From positions 1 through 56,497 of the IMG/VR virus record IMGVR_UViG_3300008267_005425: a stretch of 56,497 bases of DNA, one strand, 5' to 3'. The notes beneath the pieces are model-generated. The model ran no database searches, was not told where the DNA came from, and saw only the letters and a program-made list of their open reading frames with translations. This DNA is from a virus. This document shows positions 43,307 to 52,768 of the stretch, in pieces; within the stretch, counting starts at the first letter, position 1, and each line of letters begins with the position of its first letter. A program made the position numbers and the translations under genes.

Positions 43307-43984
43307 TTAGAGCCTATTGAATCCAGTAAATCGTCCAAACTCAGTATAACTTTTTACAGCAAATAATATACTGGGTATCTGTCTTTGTGCCTTGAATAAG
43401 GTTAGTTCGTTTTGTCTAGCGATGTAATCGTAAGGTCCTACCAACTTCCATATTATTTTGGCAGACGAATATATCATTGGGTCAATCCCCCGATAAGAAC
43501 CAATCATCTCCCACTGACTGTTATCAATCTCGATTGCATAACTCTCATTGCTGTTTCGTTTTTGTACAAAAAATCTAGCATCTTCCCCCACATCGTAAGC
43601 TGATTCCTTTGGTCGATAGACGTGTAGCTTTGGTTCAAGGTAATCTAGCTCTTTTATCTCAAACCGCTTTATTGCCTCGTAATCATACTGACTCCTATTA
43701 GGATAAACTCTTCGAAGTCTTTTGTTCGTGTTGTAGTATTCTTCTGAGATTATTCTGTTAGATATTATTGCTGGATCTCCTATTGTATTTACATTATCTT
43801 GAGGCTTTACTGGTTCTGGACCAGTCCATGCGATACCCTCTTTTATGTGATATTCACCAATGTAATCCTTACCGTCTAAAGTAAACTCACCACCTTTTGT
43901 GTACTTATGAGTTTCTACCCTACTTCGTGGCGAATAACCACTTATACTACCGCTACGATTTTTCTTTTTAGATCTTCTAGCCAT
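43307..43984 (-). CDS. Probable virion/baseplate-associated protein
   Basis: 225 residues, basic N-terminus (MARRSKKKNRSGS), then FTLDGKDYIGEYHIKEGIAW, a small beta block seen in tail-associated proteins, and KLHVYRPKESAYDVGEDARF. It follows the baseplate genes without a break. The structural role is from position and style only. Confidence 0.5.
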   Translation of the reverse strand: MARRSKKKNRSGSISGYSPRSRVETHKYTKGGEFTLDGKDYIGEYHIKEGIAWTGPEPVKPQDNVNTIGDPAIISNRIISEEYYNTNKRLRRVYPNRSQYDYEAIKRFEIKELDYLEPKLHVYRPKESAYDVGEDARFFVQKRNSNESYAIEIDNSQWEMIGSYRGIDPMIYSSAKIIWKLVGPYDYIARQNELTLFKAQRQIPSILFAVKSYTEFGRFTGFNRL

Positions 43985-43998
43985 TACTTTAGTGTATC

Positions 43999-45939
43999 TT
44001 ATGCTCCTTTATATCTTGCTACAGTGCTTACTGTAGTTGTCCAGTCCTGCACTGTAACATTATGTTCTACAGATGTGATTTGAAAATCAAAAGCATTTTT
44101 TACAGCTGCTGGGATTCTGGTCGATGTGATTAGCTGTCCAAAAGCAAATCCACCAACTCCATCAACTGTGAATCCAAAGTCAAAAGGTAGTGGCATTCCT
44201 TTACACTTTTCCTTAGCATCATCATCTTTGTTCACCTTCTCTGTTACTGCTGCAATTGCTGCTTGTGTTGTTGTATTATCTACACAACCGTACATCTCTT
44301 CAAAAATTTCATCAAAGCTTTTATCACCTTCTTCTACTGAGGATGGAACTTGATTGCAGTCACAAGGTGGTGGTGTTGATGCTTTTGGTCTGCACAAATC
44401 GACTACCGACTCACCGGTACCAAAAGCTCTAAAGGCTACTGTATCGCATTTTGAATTTTTTCCATTTTGCTTACTACCATTGGCGTACAATGCCTGCGAT
44501 TTCATTGCTCCGGTAAGTTTCATGTCTAATTTAAGATCTCGAATTACTGAATTATTGGCATCAGTTGGCACCGCGTAAACTCCTGCTGGAGTGTAGTTTC
44601 TTATGTCTACGATCGATACTAGAGGAACGTCAGTTGGATCCTCACAATTCTCAGTAGTAGAAACTACCTCTAAATACTCGGCAAAATAACCACCGCATAC
44701 ATTGCTTACCTTTTTGAGTACGTTTTGCAAGAAGGTGCTGATCTTATTATCACCGTCCTCAACTGCCTTTAGCTCTTGCATTAGGAATATGCAGTTAAGC
44801 ATTACAGTGTTACCAAAGTCAAACGAATTGCCACCCCAATTATCGTTAGGGGCGTTTTGTTTCCAGTTCCAATCATCTCTACCAATCGCTTGGCTTGTTC
44901 TAGGTGATCCGGCAAGAACGCATACTCGTGGATCGCCAGAGTCCAACCACCAATTAGATGGTATCTCTATGTTGTTGCTCATAACTTTTCCTATTGTATG
45001 CTTTCCTCCTTGTGTTGGAATTGCGTATGTATTTATTGCTGCCTCTAAGGTGTACCATGAAATATAACCCTCTGTGGTGTCGTAATTTGGATTGAGACTA
45101 GCTTGCTCTGAACCTCCGGCGTCGTTTCTATCTTCACCCTCATAATTACCTGCTGATACTCGCCAACCTTGATCGTGACTACCTCCTACATTATTCCCTA
45201 AGTAAACGCAATCCTCATCATTTTGAGCTTGCGTATTGATATCAAACAACCACGTGTATAGTAGGCTCCTCTTTGCTGTTACATCCTCTCCTTCCTCTGA
45301 CTTAAATACACGAGAGCATTCACAATCACCAGAAACTGACACTTTACCGTCTTGTACAGCTTCTGATGCTGCTACTAATTCAATAGTACATTCCCAATAT
45401 CCATCGTTGCTGAGCTTGTAGCTAAAGTTTGTGATTAAACCCTGCAAACCATCATATGCTGGATTACCTGCTGCTATGCTTCGCATCATACATATAGCCT
45501 TACCATCATCCATTGGACCTGTTACTGGGCTTGGAGCTACTTGTCCTGTACATGCCACGGACCATCCCCATTGCACTCTTGCGGTCATTCCCGGGATGAA
45601 ATAACACTGTTGAAGTCCTATTAATTGCTCGTCTGTAAAGGCTGTAAGGTTTATAGTGCAGGATCTTGTTGTTCCTAATTCACCCTGCTTTTTCACTTGA
45701 ACTCCGGTGAGTACTGGTTTCGTTCGGACAAAACCACCTTCATACCGTGTGCCAGATCCTATCTCTAATTTACTCGATAATCGATTGTATTGGCCGCAGC
45801 TGGAAGCATAAGAACTCAAATGAATCCACGGCATTCGTTGAGCTGCCCATACGGGTCCTTTGTTTGTTCCTCTTGCGTTGAGCTCAGCTTGTGTTCCACC
45901 TGGAACGGATTTTCCTTTGAAGGGATTTCCTCCTGCCAT
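43999..45939 (-). CDS. Baseplate hub-type structural protein
   Basis: 646 residues. The N-terminal ~200 residues (VRTKPVLTGVQVKKQGELG, ARVQWGW) and the C-terminal LPFDFGFTVDGVGGFAFGQ with FQITSVEHNVTVQDWTT follow the hub/late-control (gp27/gpD-like) pattern. Numerous Cys (CDCNQ and others) are unusual for a hub. It lies next to the LysM baseplate gene. Confidence 0.65.
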   Translation of the reverse strand: MAGGNPFKGKSVPGGTQAELNARGTNKGPVWAAQRMPWIHLSSYASSCGQYNRLSSKLEIGSGTRYEGGFVRTKPVLTGVQVKKQGELGTTRSCTINLTAFTDEQLIGLQQCYFIPGMTARVQWGWSVACTGQVAPSPVTGPMDDGKAICMMRSIAAGNPAYDGLQGLITNFSYKLSNDGYWECTIELVAASEAVQDGKVSVSGDCECSRVFKSEEGEDVTAKRSLLYTWLFDINTQAQNDEDCVYLGNNVGGSHDQGWRVSAGNYEGEDRNDAGGSEQASLNPNYDTTEGYISWYTLEAAINTYAIPTQGGKHTIGKVMSNNIEIPSNWWLDSGDPRVCVLAGSPRTSQAIGRDDWNWKQNAPNDNWGGNSFDFGNTVMLNCIFLMQELKAVEDGDNKISTFLQNVLKKVSNVCGGYFAEYLEVVSTTENCEDPTDVPLVSIVDIRNYTPAGVYAVPTDANNSVIRDLKLDMKLTGAMKSQALYANGSKQNGKNSKCDTVAFRAFGTGESVVDLCRPKASTPPPCDCNQVPSSVEEGDKSFDEIFEEMYGCVDNTTTQAAIAAVTEKVNKDDDAKEKCKGMPLPFDFGFTVDGVGGFAFGQLITSTRIPAAVKNAFDFQITSVEHNVTVQDWTTTVSTVARYKGA

Positions 45940-45942
45940 AAC

Positions 45943-46239
45943 TTAGTTGTTTAATTGTTCGTACTCTTCTAAAATGTCTTGATAATCTTGTGGTACTCTT
46001 AGTAGAGTGCCAGGTTCTAGAGCAAAAGAGCCTTTACCTACTGCGTTTGCTTCAGCAATTAACCACCACATATTCACATCTCCATAAAACTGATAAGCGA
46101 TTAACTCAACTCGATCACCTATTGTGGTGCGAATGTAGATATCTGACTCCTTTCTAGGAATTGGTGGATAGATAGTTGACCTAACAACCCTCTTTCCATC
46201 TTCTGTCTTTTTTTGTGGTATCTTTTCGTATCTATTCAT
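45943..46239 (-). CDS. LysM-type baseplate protein (gp53-like)
   Basis: 98 residues. TIGDRVELIAYQFYGDVNMW, WLIAEAN and LEPGTLLRVP form a LysM-like fold used in baseplate wedge or tail-tip proteins of contractile phages. A TATTTATA motif is 4 bases before the ATG. Confidence 0.75.
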   Translation of the reverse strand: MNRYEKIPQKKTEDGKRVVRSTIYPPIPRKESDIYIRTTIGDRVELIAYQFYGDVNMWWLIAEANAVGKGSFALEPGTLLRVPQDYQDILEEYEQLNN

Positions 46240-46243
46240 ATAC

Positions 46244-46251
46244 TATAAATA
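46244..46251 (-). promoter_or_regulatory. TATTTATA motif
   Basis: TATTTATA in coding orientation between the stop of the 636-residue gene and the LysM gene ATG. Confidence 0.4.
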
Positions 46252-46252
46252 G

Positions 46253-48163
46253 TTACCCGTAGTATTTGTTTGCGCTTGCGTTGAATAGGTTACCTCCGTT
46301 ATCCGTCAACATTGCAAAGTCGATTGAGATATCTGCAATCATAGGATGTCCTGTTCCGATATCCCAAGTATATTCTGCTGGGTTTGTATCAATCTTTAGA
46401 GATGTGCATACGCATGTTACGTTTTTAAACAAGCCACCAACTGTCAACTTTACTATAGGTCCTTTCGTATAAGGTCCTGATGGAGTACCGACTGAAGTTG
46501 CTTTAATTAGAGAATCAAGTTTTGCCCACATACCACTTGCTCCACCGCTCCAAGCCACTACCTTAAAGCCCATGCTAACACTTCTAGTTACACCTTTAAA
46601 GTTTTTAAAGGTATCTTGACGACCAACAAAGTTTTGATCATTCCAACTTGGACTCCAGCTATCACTTAGTGATGTTAATAGTGCTGGGAAAGATATGCCA
46701 CTAATAGATAATGGAATAAATCCTGCTGCTGTGTAGTCCGGTTTTCTTTGTGCTCCCGAATCTCTAAAGTTTCCTCGTGACTTTATTCCACCAGTTCTTG
46801 ATGACGGACTTACGTTTCCAGTTGGTGCTTTACCTTGCCGCTTACCTGCTCTATCGTATTGAAAACCTCTTATTGTTTTTAATAACTCTTCGGGAGTTGG
46901 GAATGGTTCTGCTGGTGGTCGATTTGTTTCGAAATAGTTTTCACCTTGAGCTGACTCAAGCGTTTGACCGTCAAAGCTTCTATTCTGGAAATCTTTTGTT
47001 GGGAGTATCTGACTACTCTCTGTTCCGTCAGGACTAATCCCTTGCAGCTGTTGAATTATCTGTACAAATAAATCGTCACCAAATCCAGTTCGCTGGATTG
47101 TAAGAGTACCTTGATTGAATACTAACTGACCAAAATCCTGTCTCTGCAGAAATGCACTACCATGTTTAACTCTTGGTAGTAGAATCGACAAAGCACGATC
47201 TCCTGCATACTCCGCTTTGCTAGGTTCTTGTGTAGGTTTTGGTACAGCGGCTGGTTTTGTTATGCTAATAACACTAACAGACTTTCCTGCATTATCAATG
47301 ATAATTCCTTGCATTAAGGTTATCACATTTGGCGATATAGATGCAAAAGCTTTTTGTCCTCCTTGAGCAACTACCTCAACTGGATCTTCTAAATTTGTTT
47401 GAGATATAAACTGACCGTTTGTGAAGAAGGTTCCTTGAAGGGTCAAGATTGTTGATTGCGGGGAAACATCTTCTACTTGTATCTGCGAGATGAACGCTCC
47501 GTTTGTAAAGAATGTTCCTTGCAGTGTTAGTACATTTTCTCTTGGTGTTTTTGTATCAACTAACGATATAAACTGACCGTTAGTTAGCTTTACTCCTTGT
47601 AGTATTATTGGATCAAATTCGTAAGGCACGATGTCCTGACCATCTCTATTTGGTTTAAACAAAAATTGATTAACCTCTGTAATGCTGCTGTGGTTAAATA
47701 CTCCAAATCTTGTTATCTGGATGTAGTCTGTGTAGAAGTCAGATAGAAAAAAGTGCGGTAAGTGTCTTGTCGATTTCACTACATTAGACTGCGCTAACCT
47801 ATCTTCTAGCTTTATGATATTTGCAAAGCTTTCGTTTGATTTTGGAAGTATGAAGGACACTAGCGGTTTGGTCGCAAATGCATTTGGCACTTGCAACTTC
47901 TGCTTTGGACGAGCTGATCGAACGAGTTTTAATAGCTCAGCGTTGCGCTTTCTTGCGTCAGGAAGTTTTTTTAATTCAACTATGGTAGCAGGCTTTGATG
48001 GTAGTGTCAGTTTTAAACCCTCTGTCTGTGTATCTTTTGGGGGAAAAGGTAGATCGTTTCCTCCTGGACTTCCAGGTTCAGCCTTTCCTCTAAGCTCAGA
48101 CACATCACTGTATGTACTAGCCTTTAATCTATCAACCAGACTTATAGTTTTGAATGGCTTCAT
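46253..48163 (-). CDS. Baseplate/tail structural protein with internal repeats
   Basis: 636 residues. The C-terminal domain (SDSWSPSWNDQNFVGRQDT, YTWDIGTGHP) resembles T4-like baseplate proteins gp48/gp54, which cap the tube end. The middle carries tandem LQG-x3-TNG-x-FIS units (residues ~188-260). The N-terminus is Pro/Lys-rich. Its place right after the tape measure fits a tail-tube initiator or baseplate role. Confidence 0.65.
   Translation of the reverse strand: MKPFKTISLVDRLKASTYSDVSELRGKAEPGSPGGNDLPFPPKDTQTEGLKLTLPSKPATIVELKKLPDARKRNAELLKLVRSARPKQKLQVPNAFATKPLVSFILPKSNESFANIIKLEDRLAQSNVVKSTRHLPHFFLSDFYTDYIQITRFGVFNHSSITEVNQFLFKPNRDGQDIVPYEFDPIILQGVKLTNGQFISLVDTKTPRENVLTLQGTFFTNGAFISQIQVEDVSPQSTILTLQGTFFTNGQFISQTNLEDPVEVVAQGGQKAFASISPNVITLMQGIIIDNAGKSVSVISITKPAAVPKPTQEPSKAEYAGDRALSILLPRVKHGSAFLQRQDFGQLVFNQGTLTIQRTGFGDDLFVQIIQQLQGISPDGTESSQILPTKDFQNRSFDGQTLESAQGENYFETNRPPAEPFPTPEELLKTIRGFQYDRAGKRQGKAPTGNVSPSSRTGGIKSRGNFRDSGAQRKPDYTAAGFIPLSISGISFPALLTSLSDSWSPSWNDQNFVGRQDTFKNFKGVTRSVSMGFKVVAWSGGASGMWAKLDSLIKATSVGTPSGPYTKGPIVKLTVGGLFKNVTCVCTSLKIDTNPAEYTWDIGTGHPMIADISIDFAMLTDNGGNLFNASANKYYG
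47258..47605 (-). repeat. In-frame tandem repeats, about 26-28 residues each
   Basis: Units begin LQGVKLTNGQFIS, LQGTFFTNGAFIS and LQGTFFTNGQFIS, with a degenerate fourth unit (MQGIIIDNAGKSV). They suggest a beta-helical or beta-prism segment. Confidence 0.75.
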
Positions 48164-48164
48164 A

Positions 48165-51035
48165 TTATCTTACGTTTGATGTGTTTAAACCTAAACGAAT
48201 TACTTCGCCAACCTTTTTACCATCCATCTTAACTTCACCACCTTTAGATGCAACTGCAATAAGCTGATCCATTTTTGCAATCAACTTATCCATCTTATCA
48301 TCCTTGCTCTCTTTCTCTTCACCGCCACCGCCAAACATACCTCCCAAAGAAGCTAAAGCTGGAGCTACTGCTGCCAATGCAGTTAGTGCTCCGAGTATTG
48401 GTAATGCTGCAAATCCGGCCAAAGCTATTCCTCCTAATCCTGCTGCCATTCCAGCCAATGCTCCTGCTACAGCTAACAATCCTGGTGCTGAGGCAGCGAT
48501 CATCATAAACGCCTCTCCGAGCATACTCAAACCTCCCGACTGAGCTAACTCGTTTAGAGCTAAAGTTGCTGGTAGCATTAAAGTTAATGCAAATGCTGCA
48601 AACATTAATCCTGGAGCTGCTACCCAAGATGCTATTCCCAGTGCGATCATTCCATAACCCATCAACGCTAACCCTGCTCCTAAAGCTACTATGTCCATTG
48701 CCATTGGTGCTAGTGATACTAGAACCGGTCCTACGATTTCAAATCCTTTTGCTATTTCTTGAATTGCTTTTCCTAATACCCACAAAGCTGCAGCCATGAT
48801 CAGCATTGCGGCTGCTCCTGCTAGAATCGCTAATGCCCCAACACCACTCATCATTATAGCTCCAACGAGCGCTAATGCTCCAACCAAAGCTAACATTGCT
48901 ACGATTGCCATACCAATAGCTTCCCACGATACCGAACCAAACTCTTGTGCTGCTTTTGCAAATACAAATACAGCTGCTGCTACTAATATCAATGCGGCTG
49001 CTCCTGCAAGTAGTTTTCCTGGATTGATTTTCTCGATTGCTTTTGTTAATCCACCCGTACTCTTACCTGCTCCTGCTGGAACCTTTGAGGCTGCTCCTGC
49101 TGCTCCAGACATAGCCTCTGCTCCCTTTGATGCCACTCCAGCTGCTGCTCCGGCTGCACCACCCCCCAATGCGGCTGCGCCTTTTTTCCAAGCGAAGTGC
49201 GCTTTCTCTAACGCCCACTGAGCTTTTTCCTTAATCCACATTCCCATTTTAGTTTGACCTATAGTATTTTCTAACAATAAGCGACCTTGTGTTATTCCGA
49301 GTCCTACTAATGCTAGTGCGTTTTTACCTTGCTCTAAAGCAAAATCCTTTATACTAGATAAAACTTTCATATTCATCAACCCAGTAATAGCCCACATGAT
49401 ACCTTGATAAACCAAAGCTGCTGCTATTTTTGCTTTTTCCCAAACGACACCTATCATTCTCAGTACGTTTTGACTGGATAGAATCTGAACACCTACCATT
49501 AGGAGTGTTGCGTTCTCTTTGAGAAACCCTGCTGCGGCGCCTCCATACTGCATCATATATCCTAATGCACTCATTCCCATACTAGAGCCTTCGCCAAAGT
49601 ATTTGTTGGACTCCTCTTGAGCATCGATCGATTTCTGCAACTCTTCTACAGTCATTCCAGTAGCCTCTGCTAGTGCCTTTTTCTGGAGTACGTTCATTTT
49701 TTCAAACTCTGCGGCTCCTCCTACATTTTTAAGTACTTCTGAAGTTGCTGTTTCTAAATCTCCATTTAACGCTGCCTCCCTAGCTTTGTCTAGGTTTATT
49801 TCTTTACCAAGCAAAACAGACGCTTCCATCTGCTTGTTGATGCTATTTTCAAAATCCAGTAAGCCATCAGCCATTTTAGCTGCTGTGGCTATCTCAACTC
49901 CCATTTTGTGGAGTTCAATTGCAGCCTTTCCAAATCCTTTAGCACCATCCTTACTATACAAAGCCATGGCTCCGGCATTCTTTGCCATGTCCTTCATTAT
50001 CTTTCCAGGTGCAACTCCTTGCATTTTGGCCATGTCACCAACAGCCTGCATAGTGTTAGCTGCTGTCTCTGAGGTCTCTCCTGGCATCTGAGACAGTTGT
50101 GCGTTTAGTTGAGCTGCCTCTTCTCCTGAGATTCCAAAGGAAGTTGCCATTTTTCCTAACTGACTGACAGTGTCTTTGCTTAGTGCATTTACGTTACCAT
50201 ACTCACTAACAATACCCTTCATAACACCTTGAGTATCGGAAAGTCCTAACCACCAATCCATACTCGCTATGTCCATTTGTTTGAACGTCCCTTCCATCGC
50301 CTGACCTGCGGATAAACCCATCTCGTGCATTTCATGGAAGGTATGATGCATCTTTTCAAGACCCTTCACTCCTTCATTAAATGCAAAAAATGCTAATGTT
50401 TTTGGATCGGTGGCTATGGCCTTAGCTGTGGCATTAACCTTATCAAAGCTCTTTTTCCATGATTCAGTTTCCTCTCGTATCTCGACAATCTGAGCTGCGA
50501 TCGCTTCGTTTAGTGCTAAGTTTTCATCAAGATGCTTTTGCATTTTTTCTTGAAGCTTCAGTTCTTGAAGGTGGGTTTCATACTCTTCTTTTGAAAGAAG
50601 ACCTTTTTCTACCATTAAACTATATTCAGCTGCTTGGGATGCGTAGATACCCGTAAGCCCTGTTGCTCGAGCTACCTCTAACTTATACAAGCTGCCAACC
50701 GCCTGCTCCATGTCAGATGCGATGTCAAACGCATTTTGGTTGATGTTTGATATTCGCTCGCCAGCTGCCGCTATCTCCTCTTGAGTAGCATTTGTTGATT
50801 GCAGGTTTGCCTTAATCTTTTCTACTAGTGAGTTTGAGCTTTGGTAAGTTTTTTCAATATTCTTAGCTAAGGTTCCGGATAGTTGCATCTCCTTAGACAT
50901 TTTATTAAACCCTGCGGTCATAGAATTTACATCTATAACCATAGCGCTGAGTGTAGGCTTGTTCTTGGTAATTTCCGCGAACAACTCCTTTATTGCATCT
51001 CTAGCGTCTTGTGAGTTTTGTCCTAAATCTTGCAT
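48165..51035 (-). CDS. Tail tape measure protein
   Basis: 956 residues. The first ~250 are helical and coiled; the middle has TMP-like GYMMQYGGAA segments; residues beyond ~650 are Ala/Gly/Leu-rich hydrophobic runs (ILVAAAVFVFAKAA, MIMAAALWVLGKAIQ) typical of the membrane-active part of tape measures. It sets tail length and is ejected with DNA. It is the longest gene here and lies just after the tail assembly chaperone. Confidence 0.88.
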   Translation of the reverse strand: MQDLGQNSQDARDAIKELFAEITKNKPTLSAMVIDVNSMTAGFNKMSKEMQLSGTLAKNIEKTYQSSNSLVEKIKANLQSTNATQEEIAAAGERISNINQNAFDIASDMEQAVGSLYKLEVARATGLTGIYASQAAEYSLMVEKGLLSKEEYETHLQELKLQEKMQKHLDENLALNEAIAAQIVEIREETESWKKSFDKVNATAKAIATDPKTLAFFAFNEGVKGLEKMHHTFHEMHEMGLSAGQAMEGTFKQMDIASMDWWLGLSDTQGVMKGIVSEYGNVNALSKDTVSQLGKMATSFGISGEEAAQLNAQLSQMPGETSETAANTMQAVGDMAKMQGVAPGKIMKDMAKNAGAMALYSKDGAKGFGKAAIELHKMGVEIATAAKMADGLLDFENSINKQMEASVLLGKEINLDKAREAALNGDLETATSEVLKNVGGAAEFEKMNVLQKKALAEATGMTVEELQKSIDAQEESNKYFGEGSSMGMSALGYMMQYGGAAAGFLKENATLLMVGVQILSSQNVLRMIGVVWEKAKIAAALVYQGIMWAITGLMNMKVLSSIKDFALEQGKNALALVGLGITQGRLLLENTIGQTKMGMWIKEKAQWALEKAHFAWKKGAAALGGGAAGAAAGVASKGAEAMSGAAGAASKVPAGAGKSTGGLTKAIEKINPGKLLAGAAALILVAAAVFVFAKAAQEFGSVSWEAIGMAIVAMLALVGALALVGAIMMSGVGALAILAGAAAMLIMAAALWVLGKAIQEIAKGFEIVGPVLVSLAPMAMDIVALGAGLALMGYGMIALGIASWVAAPGLMFAAFALTLMLPATLALNELAQSGGLSMLGEAFMMIAASAPGLLAVAGALAGMAAGLGGIALAGFAALPILGALTALAAVAPALASLGGMFGGGGEEKESKDDKMDKLIAKMDQLIAVASKGGEVKMDGKKVGEVIRLGLNTSNVR

Positions 51036-51044
51036 TTACTTTTA

Positions 51045-51539
51045 TTAAAATCTACCAGCACCTCGTGCTCTAAGTTGTCCGGATGCTAGTGCTTTAAGAA
51101 AGCTAGTATCTTTCTGCATTAGCGAGTATATTTTGTTTTCAAAATCTCTTCCACTTAGTCCTGCCTCTCTTGCCATGCGTTGAAGTTTAGCGTCGTTCTT
51201 CATTGCACTTTGTAGATAACCAGCTCGTCTATCCAGTATTCCGTGCACGTAGTTTCTTGCTCCACCTGCTAACCAATCAAAGAAAGTTTCTTTTAATACT
51301 TCATCTTGTTGTTCGGAATTATCATCCCTTTTGTCTTTTAGATCTTTAGCTAAATCCTTAAACGCATCACTCTGAGTTGCTGCTGCTATTTGATAGTCTT
51401 TTTTGTCATTAGTTGCTGCATCAAGAGCTGATGCGATCTTGTCTACAATCCAATTAGCGTCCGCTTGTTTGTTCTCTTTTCGAAGCTTTTGAGCATAATT
51501 GCGAATTGCTTCACGAAGTCTTTTATTGTCGGATTTCAT
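51045..51539 (-). CDS. Hypothetical tail-region protein
   Basis: 164 residues, helical, strongly charged (KLRKENKQADANW, KDLKDKRDDNSEQQ), with ARNYVHGILDRRAGY later. Lies between chaperone and tape measure. Could bind the tape measure or the membrane; unrecognised. Confidence 0.6.
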   Translation of the reverse strand: MKSDNKRLREAIRNYAQKLRKENKQADANWIVDKIASALDAATNDKKDYQIAAATQSDAFKDLAKDLKDKRDDNSEQQDEVLKETFFDWLAGGARNYVHGILDRRAGYLQSAMKNDAKLQRMAREAGLSGRDFENKIYSLMQKDTSFLKALASGQLRARGAGRF

Positions 51540-51552
51540 GTATTCAGTTTAA

Positions 51553-51560
51553 TATAAATA
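51553..51560 (-). promoter_or_regulatory. TATTTATA motif
   Basis: TATTTATATTAAA in coding orientation, 13 bases before the ATG at 51539. Confidence 0.5.
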
Positions 51561-51572
51561 TCAACACAAAGG

Positions 51573-51594
51573 AAAAGCCAACGCTTGGTTGGCT
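51573..51594 (-). terminator. Probable rho-independent terminator
   Basis: AGCCAAC-CAAGC-GTTGGCT then TTTTCCTTTG on the minus strand, at the stop of the chaperone second frame. The T tract is interrupted. Confidence 0.65.
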
Positions 51595-51779
51595 TATCTT
51601 CTTGACTGTGATTTTATCTTATTCACTTCAGCTTGTTGTGATTCATTTTCTTTCTTACGAAGATCTGCTAGTTTTAGATAGAAGTATCTCCGCAAGTGTA
51701 CGGGTAGGTTGTACAGCTCTGTGTAAGTCCATCCCATTTTTCCGTAATACATCAGATCAAAGATCTGATCTTGCATCAT
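51594..51779 (-). CDS. Tail assembly chaperone, second frame (T-type)
   Basis: 61 residues from ATG 51779 (MMQDQIFDLMYYGKMGWTYT, then YNLPVHLRRYFYLKL). The YYG-x-x-G-W-T-Y...N-L-P-V-x-L-R block is the usual C-terminal module of tail assembly chaperones fused to the preceding gene in many phages. The frame opens directly at a T7 tract inside the preceding gene, so it is probably made mainly as a +1/-2 frameshift extension; independent initiation at the double ATG is also possible. Confidence 0.75.
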   Translation of the reverse strand: MMQDQIFDLMYYGKMGWTYTELYNLPVHLRRYFYLKLADLRKKENESQQAEVNKIKSQSRR

Positions 51780-51780
51780 G

Positions 51781-51810
51781 GGCCTGTAATCAGACCCCAG
51801 GCCAAAAAAA
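51781..51810 (-). other. Candidate +1/-2 programmed frameshift site
   Basis: The message AAC TTT TTT TGG CCT... contains seven T (51810-51804). Slipping +1 (or -2) on this run joins the chaperone to the 61-residue frame; a -1 slip hits a stop after nine codons. GGCCT (51803-51799) and AGGCC (51785-51781) can form a hairpin right after the run. Confidence 0.6.
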
Positions 51811-52671
51811 GTTCACATTGATGGGCATAGCCATCTTTTCAACCTCATGCTGACAGTGTGGACATTCAAAAGAGAATGTTGTGTCGATATCTGGTGTTGC
51901 TTCTTTCAAGTACGATCTCAACGCCAAGCTATCTCGAGACAGCATATTATCTACTGACTTGTTGATGAATGCACGATCTTCGTTTCCATCTATAGCAACA
52001 ATAAGGTGTTTTAATCGAGTACTTAGTTCTGGATCAACTCCTGAGATCTTACTCAACTTCTTGTATCCTTTGATTGCCTCTTCAATTTTCTTCTCATCTC
52101 CATGCGTTAAAAACTTGAGAGATAGTTTGTTTTTAGAAATAGGTAGCTCAAAGTTGTGAGTAGTTTGACCTGGAGTGTATCGATCCCAGTCAATTTCTTT
52201 TGCAGCAAAGTCACCTAAGTCGATAACGTGTTTAGACTTTTCTCCACAACTTGGACAAGTGACCTCCACATCGTAATCACTACCATAAGCTAGGATTCGA
52301 GCTGCGATAAAGATTGCATTCTTATCAACTGTAAGTAGATCGTTGTAGTTGATCTTAGTAACAATTAATGACTGTAATAGTTTATCGATAACAACTCCTT
52401 GCTTAATTAAGTTCTGAGATGCTAGGATGTCTTCCTCCTTAGCTGTCATATACTTCATCTCAATCTTTCCACTAGATAGTGGATGTCCTTCTGGATAGAA
52501 GTATCCTTTAGATGGTAACTCGATTACCTCGGTAGGTACAATAGATGGAGTTGCAGAAACAGTTTCTACTGTTCCGGTGTTAAATGCTCCCTCTAAAAAT
52601 TTGGCTTTGATTTCTTCGTCAGTTAGTACCTGCTTTCCTTTTGGGTACTCATCGTTCACAACTTTGCTCAT
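51790..52671 (-). CDS. Tail assembly chaperone / gp26-like baseplate hub protein, first frame
   Basis: 293 residues. IELPSKGYFYPEGHPLSSGK followed by KYMTAKEEDIL is the conserved N-terminal block of the T4 gp26-like/chaperone family. CPSCGE and CPHCQ are two zinc pairs near residues ~138 and ~275. It ends NVNFFWPGV, with a slippery T7 tract four codons before the stop. Position between tube and tape measure is the classic place for a G/GT-type chaperone. Confidence 0.85.
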   Translation of the reverse strand: MSKVVNDEYPKGKQVLTDEEIKAKFLEGAFNTGTVETVSATPSIVPTEVIELPSKGYFYPEGHPLSSGKIEMKYMTAKEEDILASQNLIKQGVVIDKLLQSLIVTKINYNDLLTVDKNAIFIAARILAYGSDYDVEVTCPSCGEKSKHVIDLGDFAAKEIDWDRYTPGQTTHNFELPISKNKLSLKFLTHGDEKKIEEAIKGYKKLSKISGVDPELSTRLKHLIVAIDGNEDRAFINKSVDNMLSRDSLALRSYLKEATPDIDTTFSFECPHCQHEVEKMAMPINVNFFWPGV

Positions 52672-52696
52672 AGATAGTGTTTATTAGTAACTTTCC

Positions 52697-52704
52697 TATA
52701 AATA
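52697..52704 (-). promoter_or_regulatory. TATTTATA motif
   Basis: TATTTATAGG in coding orientation, 26 bases before the chaperone ATG and 13 bases after the preceding terminator. Confidence 0.55.
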
Positions 52705-52716
52705 TGTCGCTAAAAT

Positions 52717-52744
52717 AAAAAAGTCCCGCTTTGTTAGCGAGACT
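52717..52744 (-). terminator. Rho-independent terminator after the tail tube gene
   Basis: AGTCTCGC-TAACAAA-GCGGGACT followed by TTTTTTATTTT on the minus strand (one U-G pair), 25 bases past the tube stop. Confidence 0.9.
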
Positions 52745-52768
52745 CTTTATCGTTATTAGTTTTTGATC

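Noticed and set aside
44702-45067. 121-codon plus-strand frame (and similar frames at 47814-48179 and 48796-49221)
   Set aside because: Lies wholly opposite well-supported virion genes; composition is that of reversed Ala/Gly- or Thr-rich coding sequence.
47399-47600. Possible CRISPR-like spaced repeats
   Set aside because: The repeat is in-frame protein repetition within a baseplate gene, with diverged units and no spacers.
48319-48627. 102-codon minus-strand frame, Ser/Arg/Cys-rich
   Set aside because: Alternate frame inside the tape measure gene; the composition comes from Ala/Gly codons read out of frame.
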